The notes: a model not told the origin generated them from the letters alone. 64,000 nt of DNA from Flaccisagitta enflata (GCA_965153355.1 OZ231127.1:1178001-1242000), one strand, 5' to 3'. Positions 15,505 through 28,685 are shown, numbered from the stretch's first letter. A program made the numbers and translations.

Positions 15505-15533
15505 CAACAAGGCCAAGTAGGCCAACGATGCGT
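15505..15533 (-). mobile_element. Truncated 3' end of a C/B-type hairpin element
   Basis: aacaaggccaagtaggccaacgatgcg is split here as aacaaggccaagtaggcc followed by aacgatgcg. This is the reverse of the 3' hairpin plus TTGTT terminus, followed by a B-type stem start. The rest is missing. Confidence 0.5.
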
Positions 15534-15560
15534 ACTCTTTGACAATGTTTTTATGGATGA

Positions 15561-15757
15561 TTTTTAGTCGCGTGCTACGCGACTCTACACCCCGCTTTGT
15601 CGGTCCGTCCGTCGGTCTGTCCATCGGTCCGTCCGTCGGTCCGTCACACTTTACTTTTTTATGGTTTTTACGGCCTTTGGCCTCACTGCTCCTGTCCTTA
15701 AATATGGCCCCTGCCCACCCGCACGCGACTGGGGTAGCCGTGTATCCGGCCTTGTTT
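15561..15757 (+). mobile_element. Family A hairpin element A1
   Basis: It starts TTTTTAGTCGCGTGC and forms the hairpin AGTCGCGT/ACGCGACT. Then comes ctacaccccgctttgtc, GGTC/GTCC tetramers, a middle ending gcccctgcccacc, the stem copy GCACGCGACT, then the small hairpin GCCG/CGGC and CTTGTT. About 197 bp. No ORF. The architecture resembles non-autonomous Helentron (HINE/DINE-1-like) elements: subterminal inverted repeats, internal tandem repeats and a 3' stem-loop. The assignment is inference. Confidence 0.75.
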
Positions 15758-15960
15758 TATGAATAAATGTTTTCTGTAACTGAATGTTGTTTATGAATGA
15801 ATGAATGATTTGATACTTGATTCATTCAATGTATGCTCCTTTAACTAGATTGGAAGCACTTTTCTATTCAAAAATATTGCGGATTTTAAAGCTTTTAAGG
15901 TTAGCGTGGCGGATAGACAGACCAACAGATATGACCTCTTATAGAGATGGTAGGACGCAT

Positions 15961-16080
<120 letters not shown>

Positions 16081-16365
16081 ATCCCCACAACTGGCACTGA
16101 TTTGTAAAGAGCCATCGTGACTTATTTTAAACCCTCCAAAGGAAAGAATTTAAGGAAAATTAATCTTTTTTGTGTCTGAATCTGAGGAGGAAGTCCGTGT
16201 GAATGGAAGGAGGAGAACTAGGAAGGGGAGGAGGAGGATGAAGATGAAGATGAGAAGGGGGGGGGTGAGGGGGGTTGCAAGGTATATCTCGACAATAAAG
16301 AAAGTACGGAATAAGAAAAATGAATGGACGGACAAAACCGAAAACGACTGTAAAGAAGAAAGAGG

Positions 16366-16950
16366 AGAATGAAGAAAGAGAAGAAAAAGAAGAAGAAGAA
16401 AAAGAAGACGAAGAAGGAGACGAAGACAAAGAAGAAGACAATGACGAAGAAGAAGACGAATACGAAAAAGAAGACAAAGACAAAGCCAAAAACAAAGACA
16501 AAGGCGAAAACAAAGACAAAGACAAAGATGAAGCAGAAGAAAAAGAAGAAGAAGAAGAAGACAAAGACAAAGACAAAGACAAAGACAAAGACAAAGACAA
16601 AGACAAAGACAAAGACAAAGACAAAAGACAAAGAAGAAAAAAGACAAAGACAAAGACAAAGACAAAGAAAGACAAAGACAAAGACAAAGAAGAAGAAGGC
16701 GAGAAGAGAAGAAATGAAAGAGAAGAAAAAGACAAAGAAGAGACGAAGAAAGATGAAAAAGACAAAGACGAAGACAAGGACAAAAACAAAGACGAAGACG
16801 AGGCAGAAGAAGAAGAAAAAGAAGACGAAGACGAAGACAAGGAGGAAAACAAAGACAAAGACGAGGCAGAAGAAGAAGAAAAAGAGGACGAAGAAGAAGA
16901 AGAAGAAGAAGAAGAAGAAGAAGAAGAAGAAGAAGAAGAAGAAGAAAAAG

Positions 16951-16982
<32 letters not shown>

Positions 16983-16990
16983 GAAGAAGT
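16366..16990. repeat. GAA / AAAGAC purine repeat cluster
   Basis: Imperfect GAA triplets with a block of AAAGAC hexamers (about 16551-16690). Open in several frames on both strands for 200-311 codons purely because of composition. Confidence 0.93.
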
Positions 16991-17360
16991 AGAAAAAGAA
17001 GTGGAGGAAACGAACGAAAAAGTACTCGACCAAAAAATGAAATAGAATACAACAAGAAATAAAAAAAAATCCGTATCTAACTTTTGCCAAGACAAAGGGC
17101 ATCAAGAAGGCAGACAAAAATCAATGGACAAAAAGAAAACCAAACCGATAAGGATAGGAGGATGATGATGGTGAGGAGGAGGAGGAGGAGTAAGAGAAGG
17201 AGGAGGAATTAGATATTGTGGAATTGAGGGAGAAAAGGAATCTTGCAAAAAAGGAGAAGAAAAAATCCCGTGGGCTGCCCATGAGGAAGCCAAAAGAGGA
17301 AAAGCACATTAGCTTGAGGAATAAATCGGCCGGAAGTATCCTCATACATGATGCAGTATA

Positions 17361-17960
17361 TCAATTAGTCAATTAGTCAATTTTTCAATTCGTCAATTTG
17401 TCAATTCATCAATTAGTCATTGATTGATTGTCAATTTGTCAGTTTGTCAGTTTGTCAATTTGTCAATTTGTCAATTTGTCAATTTGTCAATTTGTCAATT
17501 CATCAATTAGTCAATTAGTCAATTTGTCAATTTGTCAATTTGTCAATTTGTCAATTTGTCAATTTGTCAATTTGTCAATTTGTCAATTTGTCAATTTGTC
17601 AATTTGTCAATTTGTCAATTTATCAATTTATCAATTTATCAATTTATCAATTTATCAATTCATCAATTTATCAATTCATCAATTTATCAATTCATCAATT
17701 CATAAACTAATCACTCAATCAATTAATCAGTGATTCAATTAATCGATTAATCAAATAATCAATTATTCAATAATTCAATTTTTCAATTAATCAATTAATC
17801 AATCAATCAATTAATCAATTAATCAATTAATCAATTAATCAATTAATCAATTAATCAATTAATTAATTAATCAATTAATCATTTAATCATTTAATCAATT
17901 AATCAATTAATCAATTATTCAATTAATCAACAAATCAGTTGATTAACCAATTGATTAATC
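17361..17960. repeat. 8-bp repeats: (TTTGTCAA)n then (TTAATCAA)n
   Basis: About 40 octamers drift from tcaatttg to tcaattta to tcaattaa along the tract. It shows gradual variant turnover inside one array. Confidence 0.93.
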
Positions 17961-17981
17961 AATCAATTAGGTAGGCATATA

Positions 17982-18099
17982 ATGGCGGTTTTTACATCAG
18001 AGCCTCTGTTGAAATGCTTGATTTGCCTACTTTTAAGCAATAAGCATGACCCTGTCTTACCGCATGCGACTTGGGTAGCCGCGTATCCGGCCTTGTTTA
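17982..18099 (+). mobile_element. 3' portion of a family A-like element
   Basis: The interior ggcggtttttacatcagagc and the 3' end GCATGCGACTTGGGTAGCCG with a CGGCCTTGTT finish are present. The 5' hairpin and tetranucleotide tract are absent. A similar interior (ggcggttttttcatct) is at 19480. Confidence 0.55.
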
Positions 18100-18141
18100 A
18101 GTACCGTTTATTTATGTATTTACGCAATTTGGAATTATCGT

Positions 18142-18313
18142 CTTTAAGACGCGACTCTACACCCCCTTTGTCCATCTGTCGGTCGTTGTCATTTTGATTC
18201 TTTCATGATTTCTATTCTTTGACCTCATTGCCCCGGCCCAAATGGCCTAGTGACCTCAAATATGGCCACAGCCCACCCGCACGCGACTGGGGTAGCCGTG
18301 TATACAGCCTTGT
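18142..18313 (+). mobile_element. Family A hairpin element A2
   Basis: The 5' hairpin is partly lost (aagacgcgactctacaccc remains). A short GTCC/GGTC tract, the middle gcccacccgcacgcgactgg, and the 3' hairpin plus CTTGTT are present. It starts 42 bp after another A-like 3' end. Confidence 0.65.
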
Positions 18314-18635
18314 TATTATTGAAAATGGTCGTTTCTTTACGCCAATTTTGGAGTCTTTGCTATCAGAGGCAATGGTGATTGTGGATGAGATATTGATTGT
18401 GATTGTGATTGTGATTGTTATAGAATTTGTGATTTTGATTCATTGTTATCCACTGAGATTGTGATTCCGGGCCATTGTCTGAGAAAGAAAAGAAGATCGG
18501 AGATTTCCAAAATGAATGGATTTTAGACGTGCAAAACATTTTCACCCTTTTCTAGACTTTTTTTTCATTTCTCCTCTTTCTTTTTTTCTTCTTTCTTTTC
18601 TTTCATTTTATTCTTTTTCCTTCCTTGTTTCTTTT

Positions 18636-18637
<2 letters not shown>

Positions 18638-18723
<86 letters not shown>
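18638..18723. repeat. (CT)~42 microsatellite
   Basis: CT dinucleotide run. It directly abuts element C3 and seems to have replaced the first arm of its 5' hairpin. Confidence 0.95.
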
Positions 18724-18724
<1 letters not shown>

Positions 18725-18726
<2 letters not shown>

Positions 18727-18829
18727 CAGCACACCTCTATAAATGGATGTAGCCATTGGTTGGTTGGTTAGTTGGTTGGTTGGTGTGACGATCCACACGG
18801 TGCACCTATTGGCCTGTTTTGCCTTGTTC
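18725..18829 (+). mobile_element. Family C hairpin element C3 (5' hairpin truncated)
   Basis: gcacacctctata, a GGTT tetranucleotide tract, gacgatccacacggtgcacc, then ggcctgttttgcc and TTGTT. Same order as C1 and C2, but the spacer is GGTT and the first hairpin arm is replaced by CT repeats. Confidence 0.6.
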
Positions 18830-18908
18830 CTCTTCTTTTTTTGAATAATTCTTTTCTTTTTCATTTTCATTTCTTTTTCTTTTTCTTTTTCTCTCATCCA
18901 TGATCAAT

Positions 18909-19142
18909 ATTCTTTGTCGTTCTTTGTCGTTCTTTGTCGTTCTTTGTCGTTCTTTGTCGTTCTTTGTCGTTCTTTGTCGTTCTTTGTCGTTCTTTGTCGT
19001 TCTTTGTCGTTCTTTGTCGTTCTTTGTCGTTCTTTGTCGTTCTTTGTCGTTCTTTGTCGTTCTTTATCGTTCTTTGTCGTTCTTTGTCGTTCTTTGTCGT
19101 TCTTTGTCGTTCTTTGTCGTTCTTTGTCGTTCTTTGTCGTTC
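18909..19142. repeat. 10-bp tandem repeat (GTTCTTTGTC)~23
   Basis: Almost perfect 10-mer array with a single a variant near 19065. Period 10 gives open frames in all three phases, so the resulting VVLCRSLSFF peptides are artefacts. Confidence 0.96.
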
Positions 19143-19158
19143 CTTTTTATGCTCTTCC

Positions 19159-19252
19159 TTTTTTTAGTCGGTTGCACACGACTCTACAGCTTCCTCGGTC
19201 GGTCTATTGGTCCGTCTATCGGTCCGTCAGTCTGTTGGTTGGTCTGTGACAT
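19159..19252 (+). mobile_element. Family A element A11, 5' half
   Basis: tttttttagtcggttgcaca and cgactctacagc are followed by GGTC/GTCC tetramers and gtctgtgac. The 3' half with stem copy and terminal hairpin is not adjacent. Confidence 0.5.
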
Positions 19253-19295
19253 GATTGAATTATGGACTTTTTTTGGCATTTTAAGGTAAAATAAA

Positions 19296-19405
19296 TTTTT
19301 TTAATGGAAGAAAGGAATGAAGAAAGGAATGAAGGAAGGAACGAAGGAACGAAGGAACGAAGAAAGGAAGGAAGGAATGAAAAAAGGATGGAAGAGAGGG
19401 AGGAG
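19296..19405. repeat. GGAA/GAAT purine repeat
   Basis: Imperfect gaaaggaatgaagg units. Confidence 0.7.
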
Positions 19406-19499
19406 GAAAGGAGAAAAATGGTCAGTATGTTACTTTTTAACTCGGCCAGTCCATAACGTTTTGCTTCTTTGGCGTTTACGGGCGGTTTTTTCATCTATG

Positions 19500-19650
19500 C
19501 CCCTGTCTCAAATGCTTGATTAGCCCATGTTACACTCCTGCTTGATCAGCCTATTTGTCATTCCTGCTTGATTAGCCCAAGTTATCACACCTGCTTGATT
19601 AGCCCATGTCATCACTCCTGCTTGATCAGCCCATCTTGTCATTCCTGCCC
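19500..19650. repeat. ~30-bp minisatellite, about 5 units
   Basis: Units of cctgcttgattagcccatgt with length and base variants. Confidence 0.8.
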
Positions 19651-19845
19651 ACATACATACAAGTAACTGGACAGGTTTTTCCTCATTACTTTTTTACTTA
19701 CCTAGCATATTTTCTTCTCTCGCCAATTTAAATTCTTCTTCTCAAATATTGTCCCAAATTTTTTTCTCTCATTTCGGCTCTCTGTCACTCAATACCTTCA
19801 CTTTCTTTCTCTCTATTTCTCCATTTGTGAATGTATGTGTGCGTG

Positions 19846-20780
<935 letters not shown>

Positions 20781-20781
20781 A

Positions 20782-21388
20782 ACAGGGTGAGCAAAAAATT
20801 TTGCACAACTCTGATAAAGCATTGAAAAATATTGCAATGCAGGGTAGATATCATCATGATATGAATCAAATATATAATTTCAGCAATTCAGATTGCTAAT
20901 GAGCCATTACTGTTGGTTATAGGCAATGGATAAGGTCTGGAAAATGAATTATGATAATGGCCACATTTAGTCTGTGTGCCATGATTTTGACTGTTTTCTT
21001 GATCAAGTGGCATCAGTTTTTCTTCATTTTGTTGGACAATTCAAATCCCCCTGACCCAATCATCAGTTGTTATGACTATCTGTCATCAAGGTAACATGTT
21101 TTGTATGATAACGACTATCAGGGGACGCCATGCATGAGAAAAACAGTAGACTAAGTAGAGTTTCCAGATACCCAAATTTGACCGGTAAAAATCATGCAAA
21201 ATCTGACTGTGTGGTACAAATTCGATGCCTTCTAATGGGAACAGCAATTGGACAAGTGTATGATGGCCCATACTACTGTGTAATAGAACTAGTTGTGGGG
21301 TTATGATCCAAATTTCATTTTTTTCAAAGCACCTAAAAGTGCTGTTTCTATACTCATATATTTGTGCAAAATTTTTTGCTCATCCTGT
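20782..21388. mobile_element. TA-flanked palindromic element M4
   Basis: Ends ACAGGGTGAGCAAAAAATTT and its inverse (...gctcatcctgt), flanked by TA on both sides. 607 bp, no transposase frame. Confidence 0.72.
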
Positions 21389-22006
21389 TATGCTCTTAGA
21401 TAATGACAAGAGCAAAGCCAATGATATCGACGACAAGAACAATGCTGATTAGTAACATGAGTAAGGGGGCGTTACTCTTAACTTCTTAAGTCACAAAAAC
21501 AACCTCGTTTTTAATGGGCCACTCTGTCGCTCGCTAAATATGTTCGCTCGCACCATGCACCACTCAGTCAATATATATAACTTTGATCCAACCTACTATC
21601 TTGGTCAAAACAAGAGTCCGGCATGTTTTCTTACATAGTGGGTGGATAATTCAAAAGAACAAATAAAAGTTGGTGACCATTGGAAAGTTCTGCAAAAATG
21701 TGATCTAATGCCACTAAGCAGAACTCTGTAGATCAATTTGTTTAGATTTTATAGCGGAAATAGTAAAATGATTCCCCTTGATCTTTGGGGTGAAAATCAC
21801 TGATTTACACTTTTTGAATTCCAGCGGCTTTATTGGATATTTCTATACAGTCTATGATAGAAGCATAAAAAAATCGGTGACCGCTGTAAAGAGCTTCAAA
21901 AGAGCTTTCATTTGCCACCAAGCAGAGCTCATTAGCTCAAATCATTTAGATTTTACTACCAAATTAGTACAAGCATTACCCAAAACCAATGTGGCAAACA
22001 CCAATA
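21389..22006. other. Transposon-derived DNA without clear termini
   Basis: It contains an F-family fragment (21495-21560: gtttttaatgggccactc), an M2-type word (ctttgatccaacctact at 21581) and the word cttcaaaagagctttcattt shared with several palindromic elements. No gene. Confidence 0.5.
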
Positions 22007-22490
<484 letters not shown>

Positions 22491-22689
22491 CGGGAAACCT
22501 GTTACACGCATATCAATGACACTTATATGAGACTATAACGATCATGATACAAGCATTATTTAGTGCCAAAATATGCTGAAATAAACTTTGATTATGAGAG
22601 AACAGATTTTGCTGATCAATATTCAAGAATAGATTCAAGATAGGTAAATTCAATCGCGAGGACTCTCAATTTGACTAAAATAATACTTT

Positions 22690-22938
22690 TCATAAACGAA
22701 ATATTGTTTGCAACAATCAGATGTTAATATAACAGCTGGCTGTAATGAACGAAATCTTGTTTGCATTAATTGGTTGTTTGAATTACAGCCGGCTGTAAGG
22801 CTCCAATTTTGTAACATTACAGCCGGTGTAATTTCAACCACCAGTTCTTGCATACAAGATTTTGTTAATCTTCAGTAAATTGGATCGAGCTACTATTATG
22901 ATATATATATATACCTGCTATGTTTTGTCCACTGACTG
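22690..22938. mobile_element. Relic of the M2 family
   Basis: acagctggctgtaatgaac words, taaattggatcgagct and the terminal tgttttgtccactgactg match the right arm of M2. The left arm is missing or diverged. Confidence 0.55.
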
Positions 22939-23350
22939 CACTCACTGCGCTCACTCGCTCCACAGCGCTCCACTTTGATACGCTCACTTCACACACTGGC
23001 CCAGAATGACCACCTATCAAGAAGAATTACCTTTGTTAACAACTGCCACCCCTGACCACCCCTAATCACCATCACATTGGCCCAGAATGACTACCTATCA
23101 AGGAGAATTACCTATTTCAACATTCACCACCCCTAACCACCCCTAATCACCATCACACTGGCCCAGAGTGACCACCTATCAAGGAGAATTACTAATCTCA
23201 ACATTCACCACCCCTAACCACACCTAATCACCATTCACACACTTAGCCCACTCCCTCGTGGGACAGTTGAAATTCATAAACATGTGTTCATGCTGTAAAA
23301 GCTTTTGATGGCTATGATCGCGATCTTTGTCGTCACTGAAAACACACCCT
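22939..23350. repeat. F-family relic expanded into a ~74-bp minisatellite
   Basis: F-type sequence (gcgctcactcgctccac; ccctcgtgggacagttgaa) brackets three units of ggcccagaatgaccacctat with caccacccctaaccac. The minisatellite appears to have grown inside the element core. Confidence 0.6.
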
Positions 23351-23518
23351 GACAATTACGACTGATGTGGTGTAAACCTCGGCTCAGGTTTGCCTTTGAC
23401 ACGTCAACTCTGCCGATGCTTTAATTTCCGGGACAGAAATTGATTTTCCTTTTCGTACTTAACCTGAAAATCTGTCAGACCTCCCGAAGGCACCGTTCCA
23501 ACGTAAATTGGTCTCTGA

Positions 23519-23685
<167 letters not shown>

Positions 23686-23769
23686 CAATCCCGCCTTTTC
23701 TACGCTTGATGGCGTTTGTTGGGTTGAGTAATATTTTTTTTCTTTGGGCTGGAAGTATTAATTCGTTTA

Positions 23770-24440
23770 CGGGCGTGTGCAGGCGTGTGTTCTCATGTTT
23801 GAGTGTGTTGGCGTTTCTTTGAGTGTGTTTACGTGTTGGCACGTGCAGGCATGTTCTCGTGCATTGACGTATTTGAGTGTGTTGGCTTGTGTTTCCGTGT
23901 TGGCATGTGTTGGCGCGTTGTCGTGCGTTGACGTGTTTGAGTGTGTTGGCATGTGTTAAAGTGTTTGTCCGTGTTGGCGTGTGCAGGCGTGTTGTCGTGT
24001 GTTTCCGTGTTGTCGTGTGTTGGCATGTGTTTCAGTGTGTGTCCGTGTTGGCGTGAGCAGGCGTGTTATTGTGCGTTGATGTGTGTGGGTGTGTTGGCTT
24101 GTGTTTGAGTGTTTCCGTGTTGGCGCATGCGGGTTTGCTATCGTGTGTTGACGTGTTTGAGTGAGTTGGCGTGATGGCATAGTGTTGTTTGGTGATGTGT
24201 TGGCGTCTGGTAACATATTAGCGTCTTGACTTTTGGCATATGTTGACGTGTTGGCGTATGTTGGCGTTTGAGCTTGGCGTGTCTCCCTGTTGGCATATTA
24301 GCGTGTTTGGGCGTGTCGTCGTCTGTTGATGTAATAGCGTCTATTGACATTTTGGCATGTGCTGGCGTGTTGTCGTCTATAAAGATGTTGGTTTCTATTG
24401 ACGCGTCGTCGTGTGTTGACGTTCCAGAATGTGTAGACAT
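23770..24440. repeat. GTGTTGGCGTGT degenerate minisatellite
   Basis: About 55 units of 10-14 bp (gtgttggcgtgt, gtgttgtcgtgt, gtgtttgagt). Strongly GT-rich on the + strand. Cys/Val or Thr/His frames are artefacts. Confidence 0.85.
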
Positions 24441-24506
24441 CGGGCCTCTTGATTTTGGAGCAGCGAAGCGCTGTTTATCAGGAAGGAAGATGTCGGTAGG
24501 TCCTGA

Positions 24507-24575
24507 ATGAAGAAGAAGAAGAAGAAGAAGAAGAAGAAGAAGAAGAAGAAGAAGAAGAAGAAGAAGAAGAAGAAG
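24507..24575. repeat. (GAA)23 microsatellite
   Basis: Perfect AAG triplets. Confidence 0.97.
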
Positions 24576-25404
24576 AATGAGGAAAAGAAAAAGGAAGCAA
24601 TAACGGAGAATTTATGGCAATCAAGGTAAGCATTAACATCATTTGCATATTGCAGTTCCCAGATTACAGCTCCACTTTGATTTTGTTGATTCAGAATTCT
24701 GCCAATTTATGTTGCATGTACAACTTTAAATCATCTTTTTTCTGTTGTGAATTAAAAAGAGAAAACCATTTGCGCATATAAAAGTTGTTGATGTTGTTGT
24801 GTGTTTCATGTGGCCTTCTTCAAATCAGATTTACATTAATGAAACAGATACTGAGGAAGCTCGTACTTGCTGAGATTCAGCTTCTTTTTCGTTTTGTTCG
24901 ATGCGATCAGGCATAGTTTTCGTGGCAAGTACTTCTGGAGTACTAAATGCCCGAGAGTCTTAGCCATGCGTTGAAAAGGCTGTGGAAACCGAAATCTCTC
25001 TCGGTTAATTGTGTGGCTGGGGAGCTAACTGCTTTCATTTTCAGATGAGCATTCGGCCTTGAGTGCCCTCCGCGTTTGAACATGGTATCGTTCGTGAAAA
25101 AAATACCTAAATTGGTGCAAAGTTATGTTCTCTTGATGTTTAAACATCCCTTAGGAGTGTCCTACGACAATAGATTAGGTAATGGAAACTGATACAAAAA
25201 AAAAAACCGTGAAAATTGATTTTTTTCAAGAGCTGGGGCAAATATAGAAAATCTGCTCTGCGGAGTGAATTGTAATGAGATGCAACATATGCTAATGATG
25301 TCAATAATATGTGCACGTGACTTGATGCTAAATTTGACTTAACCTGATCAAATTTGTTAACGCCTCACTTTTATTCTTATGTGAAAAACCGTCATATGTA
25401 GTGC
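24576..25404. other. No gene seen
   Basis: Mixed unique sequence. The segment 25020-25070 is an inverted copy of 1870-1925, suggesting a dispersed repeat. Confidence 0.5.
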
Positions 25405-25562
25405 GATCCTGTGTTTGTCGGCGAGGATGTTAGTGTGTCGGCGAGGTTAGCGTGTCGGCAGGGATGAAAGGGTGTCGGTGAAGATTTAAGTATGTCGGCA
25501 TGAATGTAAGTGTGTCGGCAGAGATGAAAGTATGCCGCAAAGGATGTAAATGTGTCGGTCAG
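25405..25562. repeat. ~27-bp GTGTCGGC minisatellite
   Basis: Six to seven units of gtgtcggcgaggatgtta with variants. Confidence 0.8.
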
Positions 25563-25588
25563 TTTTCATGTGAATTTTGAATCAAAAG

Positions 25589-25680
25589 AACAAGAAGAAG
25601 AAGAAGAAGAAGAAGAAGAAGAAGAAGAAGAAGAAGAAGAAGAAGAAGAAGACGAAAAAGAAGAAGAAGAAAAAGAAGAA
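25589..25680. repeat. GAA microsatellite
   Basis: About 28 AAG triplets, then a purine-rich tail to about 25750. Confidence 0.95.
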
Positions 25681-25845
25681 GGGATAGAGGAAGGAAAGGA
25701 AATGATAGGAGGAAGTGGAGGGGGGAAGAAAGCAGAAAGAGAAGAAAGCGGAGGAACTCATTGAAGTGGCAAAAGAATTGGAGCTCACCTGACAACCCAA
25801 ACGCTGATAATTTTCTGTAGCATGCCTTGTTCACGCACATTCGCA

Positions 25846-25879
25846 TACGCACACAAGCGCACACGCACGCACGCACACA

Positions 25880-25953
<74 letters not shown>
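25846..25953. repeat. (CA)n microsatellite
   Basis: About 38 uninterrupted CA units preceded by cgcacacg variants. Confidence 0.96.
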
Positions 25954-25955
<2 letters not shown>

Positions 25956-25999
25956 AATTTGCGACAAATCGTTGGTGGCCACTAACCAACTTGTTCCAA

Positions 26000-26167
26000 C
26001 ATGCATGCACACCCACTCGCCCGCTTTCATGCAAGCGCATGCATGAGTACCCTCCCACTTACATGCAATCACATGAGCAGCCTCTTACATGTACCAACTC
26101 ACATTGGCACCTTCTCACGTGCACACACTCACATGAGCACCCTCCCACATGCATCGACTCACATGAG
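26000..26167. repeat. ACATGAGCACC minisatellite, left part
   Basis: Units of 28-35 bp with cacatgagcaccctcccaca and tgcaccaactca. The array continues at 28000-28070 and 28364-28685; two mobile elements split it. Confidence 0.85.
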
Positions 26168-26265
26168 CAGGGCTGCAGAAAATTTTTGCTTCCTACGAGC
26201 GCAATTTGCCCTTATCTACCTTCCTATTGAAGCGTGTAAAGTTTTCATTTTATCTTGATTGATAA

Positions 26266-26456
26266 TTTTTAGTCGCATGCACGTGACAACACGTGACAAC
26301 ACGCTTAAACCATGGGTTGGTCGGTCAGTCACATTTTACTTTTTTTTTTATTCTATTTTTTTGACACCACTGCTCCTGCCAAAATGGGCTAGTGACCTCA
26401 CATATGGCCCCTGCCCACCCACACGCGACTTTGATAACCGTGTACCCAGTCTTGTT
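26266..26456 (+). mobile_element. Family A hairpin element A4, nested
   Basis: tttttagtcgcatgcacgtg, a short GGTC tract, cactgctcctgccaaaatgg, gcccacccacacgcgact, then an altered 3' hairpin and cttgtt. It lies inside the hAT-like element. Confidence 0.65.
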
Positions 26457-26645
26457 ATTTAATAATAGAAATAATAAATTGCGCTGGCATATCTCTTTTT
26501 TAAAAATCTTTTGCAATTTTTCAGTAGTGAGAAATGAAATTTTTGTATTATTTTCTAACATAATTTTTTCCACCTGATGCCAAACTACTAATTTTTCTAT
26601 TAGCAAATTAGGACGGGTTCCATTCTTTTAAGTAAGAAACAAACA

Positions 26646-26648
<3 letters not shown>

Positions 26649-26715
<67 letters not shown>

Positions 26716-26716
26716 C

Positions 26717-26753
<37 letters not shown>

Positions 26754-26780
26754 AACAGTCAGGGAGAGAGACAGAGACAG
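26649..26780. repeat. GA / GACA compound microsatellite
   Basis: About 23 GA units then gacaga hexamers. One of the few purine-strand (GA) tracts on + in this window. Confidence 0.95.
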
Positions 26781-26878
26781 AGAAACACACACACACATGC
26801 ACACATAGAAATAGAAAGAATTCTGAAAAATAAAGACACATAACTTGCCTGCTTTTTTTTCCTTTATTTTTACCTCTA

Positions 26879-27869
26879 CAGTGCGGCTCAAAAAAAAGTT
26901 TTAGGTCTTTTACATGTTATATTGCAGTTATTTATTGATAGATCTTAAAAAAATCCATGATAGAATTAAAGAGTTTCAAAAAATGAAGCATATGCCGCCA
27001 AGCACAATTATGTCGGTCAAATGGTTTGAAAGTAGCAGAAGTTTGAAGTTGATGTTCAAAAAATCTGTTAGGAAAAAAACTAACTTTGGCAATAAAAAAA
27101 TCAAACTGCTTGTTTGTCAGTGTTTCACATCCAAGCAATGAGAAAAACATAGCAAAATCCATGATCATTTTGAAGCTCTGCGAAAGACCTTTCAAATGAG
27201 ACCTTGCTAGATGTCCTAGCTCTATCCGTTTAGAAATGGTGTTAGGATGAAGACAGGAGGTAAATAATTTAGAAATTTACTATGTGATTTTCATAGCTTA
27301 TGTTTATTCTAACATAAAAGTTAAACGCATTGTTAAACGCATTGTTCTTGGCGCCATTTTGAAGAAAATTTGAAGCTCTTCAATTTGCTCATGGATAAAG
27401 AGTAGCTAAGATAATCTTGGGCTGAATCATTGTCAAAAATGGAAAGACTAAAATCATTCATTGGAAAAACATAAAATAAGCACTTTTTTCAATCAGTGAT
27501 TTTTTTCTTCAAACCTTTGCCATTTCTAAAAGAATAAAGCTACAGTGACCAGCAACATCCCATGTAAGATTTTTTGCAGAGCTTTCAAATGGTCATGGAT
27601 TTTTTATGGTTCTGGCCCACAGTTAATCAGTTTAGTGCTCCCTTTCGATGGACTTTAAGGCATTTAGGTGATGAAACCTCAAAAACACCCTTGCAACTTG
27701 GTTTTTTTTTTATACTGCACCATTTTTCACTATCTAGTCAAACTGTGAAGGTTCATTCAAGTATTGTAGTCTAAATCATAGATGATACAAAAGAAATAGA
27801 TAAAAAGTTATGTCTATTGCTATAAAATAGGATTTGATACTACCTAAAACTTTTTTTTGAGCCGCACTG
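26879..27869. mobile_element. TA-flanked element M5, nested in the hAT-like element
   Basis: Ends CAGTGCGGCTCAAAAAAAAG and its inverse (~28 bp), flanked by TA on both sides. 991 bp. No transposase. The interior has words such as ctttcaaatg and gtcatggatttt shared with other palindromic elements here. Tc1/mariner-type, non-autonomous. Confidence 0.78.
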
Positions 27870-28007
27870 TAAAATTTTTCTTTTACTTGTTTTCTTCTTT
27901 TTCTTTAAAACTTTTTTCTTCCCCTTCCTCTCTTTCCTACTGGCCCAGCTTGCTTCCTACGAGCGCCGCTCGCGTGCTCGGCCACTTTCTGCAGCCCTGC
28001 ACATGAG

Positions 28008-28685
28008 CACCTTCCCACAAGCACACACTTACAAGAGCACCGTCCATCCCACCCACATTAGACTGGTCACGAAATAGGGTCAAATTTCAAAAAATGATAT
28101 ACTCTAGTTTTTTGCATAAATGTACCAAAAAAGAAGGTTTTCCCACAAGTAGAGGTCTGAATTTGAAGATTAAACCATGGCGGCAAAACTATAGGCTTCC
28201 TATGGCAATAAAAAAATCCCCATAGCAACCCTATAGTTTTGCCGACAAGGTTTCTTGTTTGATTTCACACCCCAGCTTGTGAGAAATCCTTCTTTTATTG
28301 AACATTTGTGCAAAGGGCTCAAGTATATCAATACATGAAATTTGACCCCATTCGGAACCACCCTAACCCACATGCACCAACTCATATGAGCACCTTCCCA
28401 CATGAACACCATCCAACGATCATGCACTCACATGAGCACCCTCCCACATGCACCAACTTTCATGGGCACCTTTTCACATGCACACACTCATATGAGCACC
28501 CTCTGTCCCACCCACATGCACTAACTCACATGAGCACCATCCAACTTCCATGTACCCACATGAGCACCCTCCAGGCCCCTACCACATGCACCAACTCATA
28601 TGAACACCGTTTTACATGCACTAACTCATATGAGCACCTTCTCACGTACACGCACTCCCATGAGCACCCTACTACATGCTCGTGC
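28008..28685. repeat. ACATGAGCACC minisatellite, right part
   Basis: Continuation of the array at 26000. It is interrupted at 28071-28363 by element M6 and extends to about 28685. Confidence 0.85.
28071..28363. mobile_element. Palindromic element M6 inserted in the minisatellite
   Basis: Inverted ends share gggtcaaatttca with a TGGT-type terminus and a TA at each side. The centre folds around aactatagg...cctatagtt words. 293 bp. Confidence 0.65.

Larger units (their letters stand above)
26168..27999. mobile_element. hAT-like insertion with 8-bp target duplication
   Basis: Inverted ends CAGGGCTGCAGAAA and TTTCTGCAGCCCTG are flanked on each side by CACATGAG (26160-26167 and 28000-28007). An 8-bp duplication and CAGGG termini are typical of hAT elements. 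The internal ttgcttcctacgagcg is also inverted. No transposase frame. The interior is occupied by element A4, a GA tract and the TA-flanked element M5. Caution: the host minisatellite itself contains CACATGAG. Confidence 0.72.

Noticed and set aside
15561-15757. Family A as a hammerhead-ribozyme retrozyme
   Set aside because: The 5' hairpin looked suggestive, but the conserved CTGATGA and GAAA core words are absent.
15561-15757. Family A as a tRNA-derived SINE
   Set aside because: No A box or B box in the right order and no tail repeat. The end is a hairpin plus TTGTT.
16150-17117. Overlapping 200-311 codon frames on both strands (Lys/Glu/Asp-rich or Ser/Phe/Leu-rich)
   Set aside because: Purine repeat composition removes stops in several frames at once. 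No independent coding evidence.
26914-27195. Possible transposase fragment inside M5 (75 and 87 codons)
   Set aside because: No DDE/D motif or helix-turn-helix pattern, and frames on both strands are short and AT-driven.
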